Positions 8,025 through 15,341 of a DNA stretch of 64,000 bases are shown piece by piece; positions within the stretch are counted from its first letter, which is position 1; each line of letters begins with the position of its first letter. Source of the stretch: UBA1181 sp045113275 (lineage in GTDB: Bacteria; Bacteroidota; Bacteroidia; Bacteroidales; Paludibacteraceae); assembly GCA_045113275.1 (NCBI GenBank), contig JBGUIU010000058.1:1-64000 (forward strand), read 5' to 3'. Both the position numbers and the translations under genes were made by a program. The notes beneath the pieces were generated by a model that had not been told where the DNA came from, did not search any database, and saw only the letters and a program-made list of their open reading frames with translations.

Positions 8025-8471
8025 AACCCCGTTTTAAGAGAGAAGAGGGGGAGAGAAAGAAAAAACAAAGAAAACAAAGAAAAGAAAGAAAGAAAAAGTA
8101 ACATAAAAAGAAAGAAAGAAAATAAATAAAAGAAAGAAATAAAGAAAGAGAGTCCCCCGAAGAGAGAACGCGCGATACGCGTGCGCGTGCGTAAGAAGGA
8201 CTAGCTCTCAGTAGAAAGAAAAGAAAAAGATTCTAGAGAAAGAATAAAAGAGTAGAAGATTTTTCTGAAGAAGAAAAGAAGAGGAAAGGAAGAAGAAAGA
8301 AGAAAAGAAAAGACTATCCCTCTCTTTCCTGAAAAGACTGAAAGAAAGGATAAGATAAATAAATAGATATTGAGGAATGGATGAAAAGAAATAAGAAGTT
8401 GGCACAGATTGGTAAAGAAAAAGAAAAGAAAATAAAGAAAAGAAAAAAAAATAAAAAAAAAGAAAAGAGAT
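8025..8471 (+). repeat. Polypurine low-complexity tract with a central alternating CG/TG island
   Basis: For about 440 bp the plus strand is almost all A and G in AAAGAAAG/GAGA-type runs, with no gene. The tract is interrupted at 8175-8192 by a strictly alternating purine-pyrimidine segment rich in CG and TG. Polypurine tracts can form triplexes and alternating CG can form Z-DNA. It may serve as a replication or transcription barrier, or as an A/G-rich leader for the 8472 gene. Confidence 0.7.
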
Positions 8472-8738
8472 ATGGCGAGAATTAGAATAAAAATCTGGTC
8501 GGCGTTGCTGGTATTAGTGATGCTGGTAGTCTTGTTTCATGAAAGGGATGATAAAAGATACTCTGACATGGAATGTTATGAGGACTACAAAGAAGTAATG
8601 AAGATGGAGAATGTTGGAGAGAGAGAAGAGATACTGAGAAGAGGATTCTATTTGGATTCTGATGGAGTGATACATGAGTCTGGTGAGTTCAAAGAGATAG
8701 TTCAGGAAGTGATGGACCGTAAGAAAGAAAGGAGATAA
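8472..8738 (+). CDS. Small single-pass membrane protein
   Basis: This 88-aa protein has an N-terminal basic stretch and one transmembrane segment (about residues 8-22, rich in L and V), followed by a charged cytoplasmic or periplasmic domain. It starts at the end of the polypurine tract with an AAAGAAAAGAGAT leader. It is the first of several envelope-related genes (8472-11072). Function unknown. Confidence 0.65.
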   Translation: MARIRIKIWSALLVLVMLVVLFHERDDKRYSDMECYEDYKEVMKMENVGEREEILRRGFYLDSDGVIHESGEFKEIVQEVMDRKKERR

Positions 8739-8741
8739 AAG

Positions 8742-9089
8742 ATGATAAATAGAATGAGAACTAAAATAAAAGAGATTGACGGGTCTGAATTGAAGTCTGT
8801 CCCGCACGATGAGAGATATAAATACTACGAGGTTGAGTATGAAGGCGAGACTGAGTGGTGTTTCGTACAGAAGGATGAAGATATGAAATGCAAATATGTC
8901 GGAATCCTGAGTGTTAAGTATGACGGCAAAGAAAAGGGAGGAATACTTCCCTTCCCATGTGAGACAGTTGATCTTGATGATGATGACAGAATGGTACTGG
9001 ATGAGTTCGTGGTAAGATGCCATGACATGCAGGATATGGATGACTGTCTGGATGAAGCGTACTGGTGCATGGGAGACTATGATTATTAA
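8742..9089 (+). CDS. Small acidic hypothetical protein
   Basis: This is a 115-aa protein, 3 nt downstream of the 8472 gene and almost certainly co-transcribed with it. It is very acidic, with D-rich stretches (VDLDDDDRMVLDE). No domain recognised. Confidence 0.65.
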   Translation: MINRMRTKIKEIDGSELKSVPHDERYKYYEVEYEGETEWCFVQKDEDMKCKYVGILSVKYDGKEKGGILPFPCETVDLDDDDRMVLDEFVVRCHDMQDMDDCLDEAYWCMGDYDY

Positions 9090-9119
9090 ATAAAAAGCTA
9101 ATTTAAACAAAGAAAAAAT

Positions 9120-9527
9120 ATGAAGAGATTAATTGTATTAATAGTAGGACTATTGTCCTTAGTATCCTGCTCAGAGGATACTATTACTGCTGAAGATATG
9201 GGATATATCAAATGCAGAGAAACAAAGAGGTTAGAATCTTTATACTTGCCTGATATAAGTATATCAGTAGATGATATAAAAGCATCTGGTAATGATGAAG
9301 CTATATTATATACTTCTTGGAGTTTTTCTATAACTTATGAATGTAATGAAACTTATTACTCAATACCCAACGCTTTTGTAATACCTGTGTATATATCTAA
9401 TATCAGGTATAAAAGAAGCAAATTAGTTTATGATGCAGATTATAAAAGAGCTCTTAGTGATTTCAATATAAGAGTAGAGAGATTGAGGAGGGCATGGAAT
9501 ATACCAAAAAAAGAGTTGATCAAATGA
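9120..9527 (+). CDS. Predicted lipoprotein
   Basis: A 135-aa protein with a typical signal peptide and lipobox (LLSLVSC, cleavage before C17). The mature part is predicted to be exported and lipid-anchored. Its stop overlaps the next start as ATGA. It belongs to an envelope gene group that includes the SPFH lipoprotein at 10012, which suggests superinfection exclusion or envelope modification; this is inferred from context only. Confidence 0.7.
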   Translation: MKRLIVLIVGLLSLVSCSEDTITAEDMGYIKCRETKRLESLYLPDISISVDDIKASGNDEAILYTSWSFSITYECNETYYSIPNAFVIPVYISNIRYKRSKLVYDADYKRALSDFNIRVERLRRAWNIPKKELIK

Positions 9528-9856
9528 ACGAGGCTATCGACCATCTAACGGCAATGTTTGCTGACATTAGTATCAGCTTGGATGACCTGGAAAGTTGGAA
9601 GGCTGAGTATGAATCCAGAAGGGATAAGTATCCTGACTGGATAACGAGGCACGGAGAACACTTCAAACTAAGAGATATCAATGATGAATATCTTGATAAC
9701 CTGATAAGGTTTGTCTCTTTTAAGGATCCGAAGAATGAAACCAAATGGATCGACGTGTTCAATGCCGAGAAAAGATATCGTTCTGTCATGATTGATATAG
9801 CCAAATGCAAAAAAGAATTGGCATATTATGAGAGAATGATAAACAAAATTTTGTAG
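9524..9856 (+). CDS. Hypothetical helical protein
   Basis: This 110-aa protein is started here at 9524 because the ATG overlaps the preceding TGA (ATGA); an upstream ATG at 9494 would give a 34-nt overlap. It is highly charged and probably coiled-coil, with a long C-terminal helix. No domain recognised. A promoter box overlaps its stop codon. Confidence 0.65.
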   Translation: MNEAIDHLTAMFADISISLDDLESWKAEYESRRDKYPDWITRHGEHFKLRDINDEYLDNLIRFVSFKDPKNETKWIDVFNAEKRYRSVMIDIAKCKKELAYYERMINKIL

Positions 9857-9861
9857 CTTTG
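9854..9861 (+). promoter_or_regulatory. Bacteroidetes-type -7 promoter box
   Basis: TAGCTTTG matches TAnnTTTG and lies 4 nt upstream of a strongly structured leader that begins at 9866. Confidence 0.5.
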
Positions 9862-9865
9862 CAAC

Positions 9866-9969
9866 GCTGAAACAAGTTAAGTCCTAATGCTCCGGGGGTC
9901 CCGGAGGAAAGCTTATAAGATAAGGGCTGAATCACTATGCTACTGCCGGCCGGTGAAGTTTGTTTCAGC
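9866..9969 (+). ncRNA. Compact structured leader RNA (104 nt)
   Basis: A perfect 10-bp closing helix pairs GCTGAAACAA (9866-9875) with TTGTTTCAGC (9960-9969). Inside is a 7-bp hairpin CTCCGGG/CCCGGAG with a 3-nt loop, and a G+C-rich segment GCCGGCCGGTG near the 3' side, giving a multibranch fold. It ends 42 nt before the SPFH lipoprotein start and has its own -7 box. A riboswitch-like or ribozyme-like leader, or a stable small RNA, would fit. I do not recognise the class. Confidence 0.6.
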
Positions 9970-10011
9970 ATTTAATTTAAAAACATTATTAACAATTAAA
10001 ATAAGAACAAA

Positions 10012-10824
10012 ATGAGACGTAGATTTTATTATTTATTATTGCTTATTGTAAGCATGGTTTCTTGCACAACTGTAGATTCCGGAGAGGTTGGAATCAAGTT
10101 CAAAAAATTCTCCGTTGATGAGCAGGGAGAGCTAATTGCCACTCAGTGTAGTGGATGGAATGTGTATAATCCTTTTACAACCAGCGTGTATACGTATCCC
10201 GTATACATACAACGAAAGGATTACGAACCTTTCATTGTGACAACCAAGGATGCAGCGGCTTTTACAATGGATCCAAACTTGGCTTACTACTTGGACAAGA
10301 GTAAGGCTACACAGATATTCAAGAAATACAGGGTAGGCCTTCCGGATATAGAGGAAGGTTACATGCGCACAATAATTTATGACGCATATCGTGTAACGGC
10401 AAACAAATATACATCGGATTCATTAATGTCTAATAGAGCTAGGTTTGAAGGAGAAGTAAGAGTGATGTTAGATTCTTCATTGGCAAAAGAGGGCTTTATA
10501 GTAAACGAATTTACCTCACAGATTATACCTCCGAAGTCTCTATCTACCATGATAGAGGCTAAGAATGCAGCTATCCAGTCAGCATTAAAGGCAGAGAACC
10601 AGGTGAAAGAGGCAGAGGCGAATGCAAAGATTGCCATTGCAAAAGCTGAAGGTGCAGCTAAAGCGATGAAGATTAAAGCTGATGCTGAAGCATATTACAA
10701 TAAAACGATTGCCGCTTCATTATCCCCAATGATAGTACAGGAGGACTGGATCGAGAAGTGGGATGGTAAGTTGCCAACATACCAAGCAGGCAACAATGGC
10801 ATGACGATGCTAAATTTGAAGTAA
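10012..10824 (+). CDS. SPFH/prohibitin-type lipoprotein
   Basis: This 270-aa protein has a signal peptide with lipobox (LLLIVSMVSC, cysteine at residue 18), then an SPFH/band-7-type domain (about 22-185). A long alanine- and glutamate-rich helix follows (about 185-225; KAENQVKEAEANAKIAIAKA), typical of prohibitin and HflK/C relatives. These proteins form membrane-associated oligomeric rings. Here lipidation replaces the usual N-terminal transmembrane helix. Phage copies may alter host membrane proteases or block superinfection, which is inference. It is preceded by a structured leader RNA and followed 2 nt later by a membrane protein. Confidence 0.8.
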   Translation: MRRRFYYLLLLIVSMVSCTTVDSGEVGIKFKKFSVDEQGELIATQCSGWNVYNPFTTSVYTYPVYIQRKDYEPFIVTTKDAAAFTMDPNLAYYLDKSKATQIFKKYRVGLPDIEEGYMRTIIYDAYRVTANKYTSDSLMSNRARFEGEVRVMLDSSLAKEGFIVNEFTSQIIPPKSLSTMIEAKNAAIQSALKAENQVKEAEANAKIAIAKAEGAAKAMKIKADAEAYYNKTIAASLSPMIVQEDWIEKWDGKLPTYQAGNNGMTMLNLK

Positions 10825-10826
10825 GT

Positions 10827-11072
10827 ATGACTGCTTTTATTGGGATAGTTCTCCCTTGTATATTGTCCATAATATTGTGGGGAATATACTTGTTTGGAAC
10901 TAATGAGATGACGATCATAAGATGGATTCTTGTATTAGTAGCAGCGTTTTGCCCTGTCATTAATGTAACCTCTTTGATAATGGTTATTTCTTTTATGTGC
11001 TGTTCAAAGTTTGATGTTGATTATACTACCAAATGTGGTAAAATCATAAGGTTCTTTACAAAGAAAAGATAA
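10827..11072 (+). CDS. Small two- or three-pass membrane protein
   Basis: This 81-aa protein has hydrophobic segments at about residues 3-22 and 30-57 and a basic C-terminus (IIRFFTKKR). It lies 2 nt after the SPFH lipoprotein and is probably translated with it, which makes it a candidate membrane partner. Function unknown. Confidence 0.65.
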   Translation: MTAFIGIVLPCILSIILWGIYLFGTNEMTIIRWILVLVAAFCPVINVTSLIMVISFMCCSKFDVDYTTKCGKIIRFFTKKR

Positions 11073-11077
11073 AATCT

Positions 11078-11085
11078 TATATTTG
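11078..11085 (+). promoter_or_regulatory. Bacteroidetes-type -7 promoter box for the downstream structured RNA
   Basis: TATATTTG matches TAnnTTTG exactly. It starts a few nucleotides after the stop of the membrane-protein gene and would drive the 11090-12510 RNA. Confidence 0.5.
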
Positions 11086-11089
11086 TATC

Positions 11090-12510
11090 GTCTCCTCTAT
11101 AGTTAGAGTGAGCTTCAGGGTTCGTGCATCATAGATATGTTTCGGACCCTGCGTTTTAAAAGGTCTTTGAAAAGATGGGTGCTATGGCGAGAAATCCCAT
11201 AGTAGAATCTCCCTAATTCGGTGGAAGTTCTTTCGTCTGAAGCAGCCATAAATGCGTGAGGGATCAAGGTGTTGCAGTTATGCTGGCCTAAACTCACTAT
11301 ATTCAGACGAAGTTCTTATTGAGTAGTAAACTTGTAAGACCAAGTATCCCCTAATGGAAAAATATGTGTTGTCACAGGGGATTAAGTTGTGTTTTTAACA
11401 CGTAATTCATAGCGAATGTTGTGGTAGATGTAATAACCAAAAGCATCCTAAGCCATTTATCCGGAACTTGAAGATAGAAAACTAAGAAATCAACCACCTA
11501 CTTAATAAGAACAACTAACCAATAATGTTTAAGGATAATACCGAGCTAAATTGAGGTGAACCAATGAAATGTTACAAGCACGCTATGTGGTGATAGGTGT
11601 AGAAGGTAACAGCCTCATAAATGTGTAGAGAGTGTTGAAAGTTAAATAATTGGTGAAATTTTTATGAACACAAAGTTATTGGCATTTTGTCTTGGAGATG
11701 GGACAATAGGAAAAGATTACATACTACAAATTGTCCATTGCGCCCAACAAAAAGAATATATTGAATGGAAATATTCATTAATAAATAAAGAAATTCCATG
11801 TTCTTTACCTCAGTTATTTAATAACAGAGGCTACCCTTCATATAGAATTCATACAAAAACAAATAAACAGAATAATAAAGACCTAAAAGAGATTAAAGAG
11901 AAACTTTATGGGTTAAAAGGGGAAAAATACTATTCTCAAGAGATAGTTGATTCTATGGATATATTTTGTTTTGCAGTTCTTTATATGGATGATGGAAGTT
12001 TAGTAGCAAAGAAAAGAAATGGCGAAATTCATGCTTTTGATTTAACCATATCAGTATGTGGCGACATAGACGAATGTAACAGATTAATTAATAAGCTTTT
12101 ACAATTTGGATTGAGATTTACTATTAAAAAAGATAAAGGACTTTTTTCAATCAGATGTGGTACAAAATCTGCAAGAAAGTTTTTAAATCTTATTAAGGAT
12201 AAACATCCTAATTTTGATTGCTTTTCTCATTCAAAGTTTCAAGATACTAAAACACATTTCACCAATTTTATTTAGCGAGTAAACCACCTTTTAAGGTGAT
12301 AGAGGAGAGACCTAAGTTGAAATTATGGGTATATATGAGAGAATAAGGTACACCCAGTAATAGGTAACGCTAGGGAAAAGTGTGAGTAGTATATATTCAT
12401 TTCTTGCAAGAGTTTCAATATGGTTATGATGTATTCCAGACCACAACAACTAATATTATTGGTTGGCTATGGTAACATAGTGTGGCAAGATCCTATTATT
12501 TTTTAGTTAA
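11090..12510 (+). ncRNA. Structured RNA interrupted by a LAGLIDADG gene (intron-like)
   Basis: About 575 nt before and 235 nt after the endonuclease gene are non-coding and contain clear helices. CTATGG pairs with CCATAG near 11184-11202. TCGTCTGAA (11232-11240) pairs with TTCAGACGA (11303-11311) and encloses a 60-nt domain. ATCCCCT pairs with AGGGGAT near 11347-11384. The architecture, a folded RNA with a homing endonuclease in a peripheral loop, is that of a mobile intron. I could not identify group I P/Q/R/S core elements or a group II domain V with confidence, and neither flank is an obvious split gene. Confidence 0.45.
11664..12275 (+). CDS. LAGLIDADG-type homing endonuclease
   Basis: This 203-aa protein has two LAGLIDADG-like helices: LLAFCLGDGTIG (about residues 4-15) and CFAVLYMDDGSL (about 103-114), each with the catalytic acidic residue. 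The length fits a single-chain double-motif enzyme of the intron-encoded (LAGLIDADG_2) type. Such enzymes cut long target sites to spread their host intron or gene. It is embedded in a structured RNA on both sides. Its composition is more A+T-rich than neighbouring genes, consistent with mobile DNA. Confidence 0.85.
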   Translation: MNTKLLAFCLGDGTIGKDYILQIVHCAQQKEYIEWKYSLINKEIPCSLPQLFNNRGYPSYRIHTKTNKQNNKDLKEIKEKLYGLKGEKYYSQEIVDSMDIFCFAVLYMDDGSLVAKKRNGEIHAFDLTISVCGDIDECNRLINKLLQFGLRFTIKKDKGLFSIRCGTKSARKFLNLIKDKHPNFDCFSHSKFQDTKTHFTNFI

Positions 12511-12539
12511 TTAATTGTTTAATTTATTTTCAATACTTT

Positions 12540-12600
12540 GTAGCTCAACAGCAGCCCTTGCGAAAGTCCTACTGTTTTGAAAAGGGAACTGATTACATAT
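12540..12600 (+). other. Stem-loop in intergenic region
   Basis: CAACAG pairs with CTGTT(TTG), enclosing CTT-GCGA-AAG with a GNRA tetraloop. The region from 12511 to 12856 holds this hairpin and two terminators, and no gene. Confidence 0.35.
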
Positions 12601-12643
12601 TTATTTAAATTTTTTAAAGTATTTTTTTCTTTGGTTAATTTTT

Positions 12644-12683
12644 CCGGGTCCGTTGTGAAACGTGCCCGGTTTTTATTATTTTT
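12644..12683 (+). terminator. Terminator, first of a twin pair
   Basis: CCGGG pairs with CCCGG, with inner CGTT/AACG and a GTGA tetraloop, followed by TTTTTATTATTTTT. Its 20-nt core GGGTCCGTTGTGAAACGTGC is repeated almost exactly in the second terminator 80 nt downstream. Confidence 0.75.
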
Positions 12684-12723
12684 GTCGAGAAAACTCTTTT
12701 TGATTTGATAAATATTTCTTCTG

Positions 12724-12758
12724 CCTGGGTCCGTTGTGAAACGTGCTCAGGTTTTTAT
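12724..12758 (+). terminator. Terminator, second of a twin pair
   Basis: CCTGGG pairs with CTCAGG (one G-U), enclosing the same CGTT-GTGA-AACG hairpin as the first terminator, then TTTTTATT. Two terminators in tandem suggest a short RNA is made between them, or that insulation here is important. Confidence 0.7.
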
Positions 12759-12856
12759 TGAATTAATTTCTAACATAAAGATGTCTCTGTTCCCGATTCA
12801 AGGGTCGGACTTGAGAGGCATCCGGCCATCGGCCGAATAACAAGTATTTAAATGTC

Positions 12857-13012
12857 ATGGAAAAGTTGATTAGAGAAACAGTCTGCAAAACGACACCAAT
12901 CAGCAAAGAAGTAACTGAGAAGATTATTGCAGGAAAAAGAATGCGTGTCTCCCATCGGAAATATTCATTCGGAGGTGAAATGATTAGCTGTGATCCAATA
13001 AGAAAAATATGA
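12857..13012 (+). CDS. Small basic hypothetical protein (51 aa)
   Basis: The frame ATG at 12857 to TGA at 13012 gives MEKLIRETVCKTTPIS... with a basic middle. Its stop overlaps the next start as ATGA, the coupling used throughout this arm, which supports real translation. Function unknown. Confidence 0.55.
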   Translation: MEKLIRETVCKTTPISKEVTEKIIAGKRMRVSHRKYSFGGEMISCDPIRKI

Positions 13013-13407
13013 TAGCGGTCACGGCGGTTCTGATCGTCCTGTCGTATATCACAGGCAGGCTTTCAAGAGGTCCTGGTCCGCACATTCTGCTCATATTCGC
13101 AGTATCGTTGTTCGCCATAGTCACATACATGGCGGACGATGAGCTGCTCACAGGCATCCCTGTAAAGGAAGAGTGCATGGAATGCGATGAGCTGAGCACT
13201 AGGAACCTCGAGTATATCTTCGGTAACGAGACAAGGCTGTTCACCGACAAGGAGACAAGGTACAGCTGGGAATCCGACAGGGAACTGATAGGTGATTCCG
13301 TTGTCGGAAGATATGTACTAAGATGTCTCCAGAATTCATATCAGTATGTTTATTCTCCTGGAAGGGGAGTTATAATTTCTAAATTTGGTAATGGAAAAAG
13401 AAGGTAA
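13009..13407 (+). CDS. Two-pass membrane protein
   Basis: This 132-aa protein has hydrophobic segments at about residues 2-16 and 25-41, then a soluble charged C-terminal domain containing CMECDE. It is coupled to the preceding small gene by ATGA overlap. Function unknown. Confidence 0.65.
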   Translation: MIAVTAVLIVLSYITGRLSRGPGPHILLIFAVSLFAIVTYMADDELLTGIPVKEECMECDELSTRNLEYIFGNETRLFTDKETRYSWESDRELIGDSVVGRYVLRCLQNSYQYVYSPGRGVIISKFGNGKRR

Positions 13408-13744
13408 GAAACAGATGCTGGTCATGGAAAGAGACTGGCTGAATGAAAATGAACGCCTCTATTTCGACGGAGGCAGAAAGGGCAGCAAGCTCTATATAGT
13501 CTTCAAAGGCGAAGTGCCCGGATGGGTGTACAAAGACGGACTGAGACTTAGCATGTCAGGAACTTTATCATTAGATAGGAATACATTCTATCATGAGTCA
13601 ACCGGCAGGGGATCTGATCACAGAATCATCAGGACAGTTGAGCCTGTTGACAGCCCGAAAGGTGTTGGATTCTTTTCAGAATCCGTAAGTAAAAGCGGCA
13701 GAACAGCCGTAAGATATTACATTAAAGATTTAATTAACAACTAA
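13391..13744 (+). CDS. Hypothetical soluble protein
   Basis: The ATG at 13391 gives 117 aa and overlaps the preceding gene by 17 nt; a TTG 6 nt upstream is the alternative. The protein is beta-rich with aromatic residues. No domain recognised. Confidence 0.6.
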   Translation: MEKEGKKQMLVMERDWLNENERLYFDGGRKGSKLYIVFKGEVPGWVYKDGLRLSMSGTLSLDRNTFYHESTGRGSDHRIIRTVEPVDSPKGVGFFSESVSKSGRTAVRYYIKDLINN

Positions 13745-13754
13745 CAGAAGAATT

Positions 13755-14525
13755 ATGCAATATTTATATTTTGATAATGCTGGAACTATTGAGCAAGTTA
13801 AGGTTCTGGAATTTAACTTCAATGAATTAGGACACATGGTAGCCAAAGTTTGTACAAATGATGACGAGATTGTGGAACTCTATGATGACAAGCAACTCTA
13901 CTTGGACGAACATATGACAGAAAAGTTCAGTCTTTCTAAGCTAGTAGAAGCACATGGTGTTGCATTCATTTCAAGGCCTATCGAATACAAAATCAAAGTC
14001 ATAATGGTTATTGATGAGAATGGGGAACTGTGCATCAAAGGTCCATTATACTGGCTTGATGGTATGGAGGTACGCACGTCATCAATGATTCCAGTCAAGA
14101 AAATATTGTTTATGGAACAACCATGGGATGTCTGGGTGACGACATTCAATACAGTAACCTACTATAGATCAATTGAAGAACTAGAGTATTACAACGAAAG
14201 AAAGGTTGTCAACTATGAAGACGGATCCGTTGACATCATAGGTGGACAGCATAAGGATTTTGACTTTGATGATAAACAGAGAAAGGCTTTGGAGAATTTC
14301 AAAGATGCATACAAGAAGTTATGTAAATCAGGAGTAAATTTGTATGAAATTGATAATTGTATTTACGCCATTAATACAGATGGCAAGAGCATCATTGATC
14401 CTTATGGTGATCCTGGAGATCATAAATTGGATGTTCCTGATCAGGCATATTATGATTTGGATATTGAGATATGTATGGCGCCGGACGGATTGCTTTACAA
14501 GAAGATGGATAGTTCAGTTGAATAA
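13755..14525 (+). CDS. Hypothetical protein (256 aa)
   Basis: A soluble, acidic protein with a beta-rich N-terminal half (residues 1-150) and a mixed C-terminal half. There is no signal peptide and no catalytic motif that I recognise. The gap to the next gene is 17 nt and contains AAGGAGG, a good ribosome-binding site. Confidence 0.7.
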   Translation: MQYLYFDNAGTIEQVKVLEFNFNELGHMVAKVCTNDDEIVELYDDKQLYLDEHMTEKFSLSKLVEAHGVAFISRPIEYKIKVIMVIDENGELCIKGPLYWLDGMEVRTSSMIPVKKILFMEQPWDVWVTTFNTVTYYRSIEELEYYNERKVVNYEDGSVDIIGGQHKDFDFDDKQRKALENFKDAYKKLCKSGVNLYEIDNCIYAINTDGKSIIDPYGDPGDHKLDVPDQAYYDLDIEICMAPDGLLYKKMDSSVE

Positions 14526-14542
14526 ATGATAAAGGAGGATTT

Positions 14543-15082
14543 ATGAAGAGAATAATAATCTTTATATCAATGCTTCTTATGTGCATACAGATAAATGCAG
14601 CTGCGTCTCTGTATGGTCATAAGCTTAATGGCACAAAGGTCATGTGTCAGAACTCACTTCAGATAAATGGCGGTTTCAACTGTGTGAATTCTGATTGCAC
14701 TTTGCTGAAAGGTGAGTTCAACAAATGGGAATGCTATGCATCTATAGCAAGCAATTGGAAGAATACAGTTAAATGGGTAACATTTATTCCTGTTCAATCA
14801 TACGATATTGATTGGAATAGTGCCGTTGCCTTTTACCAATACTATGTCAAACTGTATTCTAGTAAAACATTATATCATCTCATGGTGTGGGACGATCCGT
14901 CTAATGTAACCAAGCGTGATTTCGACAACGGCACTTCCAAGCTGACAGCATTCTTCGAACAAGGTTCCAGAGGTGCCGATGGTCTTGTAACAATCTCAGT
15001 GTTTAGTACATCAGATGGAAGGTATCAGGTATGCATAGTGTATCATGGGGATGATGTTGATGATTATACATTTGATTTGTGA
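14543..15082 (+). CDS. Predicted secreted protein
   Basis: This 179-aa protein has a Sec signal peptide (MKRIIIFISMLLMCIQINA, predicted cleavage after ANA-like residues near 19-21) and four cysteines in the first half of the mature chain, which suit disulfides in the periplasm. An AAGGAGG ribosome-binding site precedes it. It is the last gene before the replication block and is followed by a terminator at 15289. Function unknown. Confidence 0.7.
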   Translation: MKRIIIFISMLLMCIQINAAASLYGHKLNGTKVMCQNSLQINGGFNCVNSDCTLLKGEFNKWECYASIASNWKNTVKWVTFIPVQSYDIDWNSAVAFYQYYVKLYSSKTLYHLMVWDDPSNVTKRDFDNGTSKLTAFFEQGSRGADGLVTISVFSTSDGRYQVCIVYHGDDVDDYTFDL

Positions 15083-15240
15083 ACCACCCATAGGCTAAAG
15101 ACCTGTAGGCTTCCGGCTTCGCAGACAATTGCTATTCTCTTTTTAGGAGTAGTCTTACATCGTCTCCACCGGTGTACTCGACAGTCCCTGCCGAGGTCAT
15201 CTTGGTTTTCGATGACGATGCAAAGATAGCAATAATCATG
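15079..15240 (-). pseudogene. Solo IS200/IS605 right end: tnpB 3' remnant with omega-RNA-like hairpin
   Basis: Read on the minus strand, this gap contains CGGCAGGGACTGTCG, a 15-nt exact match to the 3' part of the tnpB gene at 53446 (54554-54568). In frame it gives AGTVEYTGGDDVRLLLKRE, the usual TnpB C-terminal pattern, followed by a stop. It then has a hairpin with loop TCTTTAG and ends in GGTGGTTCAC, against TAGTTCAC after the intact gene. This is a right-end fragment without the rest of tnpB. Since omega-RNA maps to the right end in this family, it could still produce a guide RNA. Confidence 0.6.
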
Positions 15241-15288
15241 TGAACCCAAAATTGTTTAACATAGTTTAACTGTAGGCAGACAATTCAT

Positions 15289-15317
15289 CCAACTGGCTAA
15301 AGACCCGTTGGTTTTTT
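15289..15317 (+). terminator. Terminator before the replication block
   Basis: CCAAC (15289-15293) pairs with GTTGG (15307-15311), with inner GG/CC around CTAAAGA and a T6 tract. On the minus strand it resembles a TnpB right-end hairpin (loop TCTTTAG, tail GGATGAATTG). Confidence 0.65.
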
Positions 15318-15341
15318 CGTCTGATTTATAATAAATAGAAA

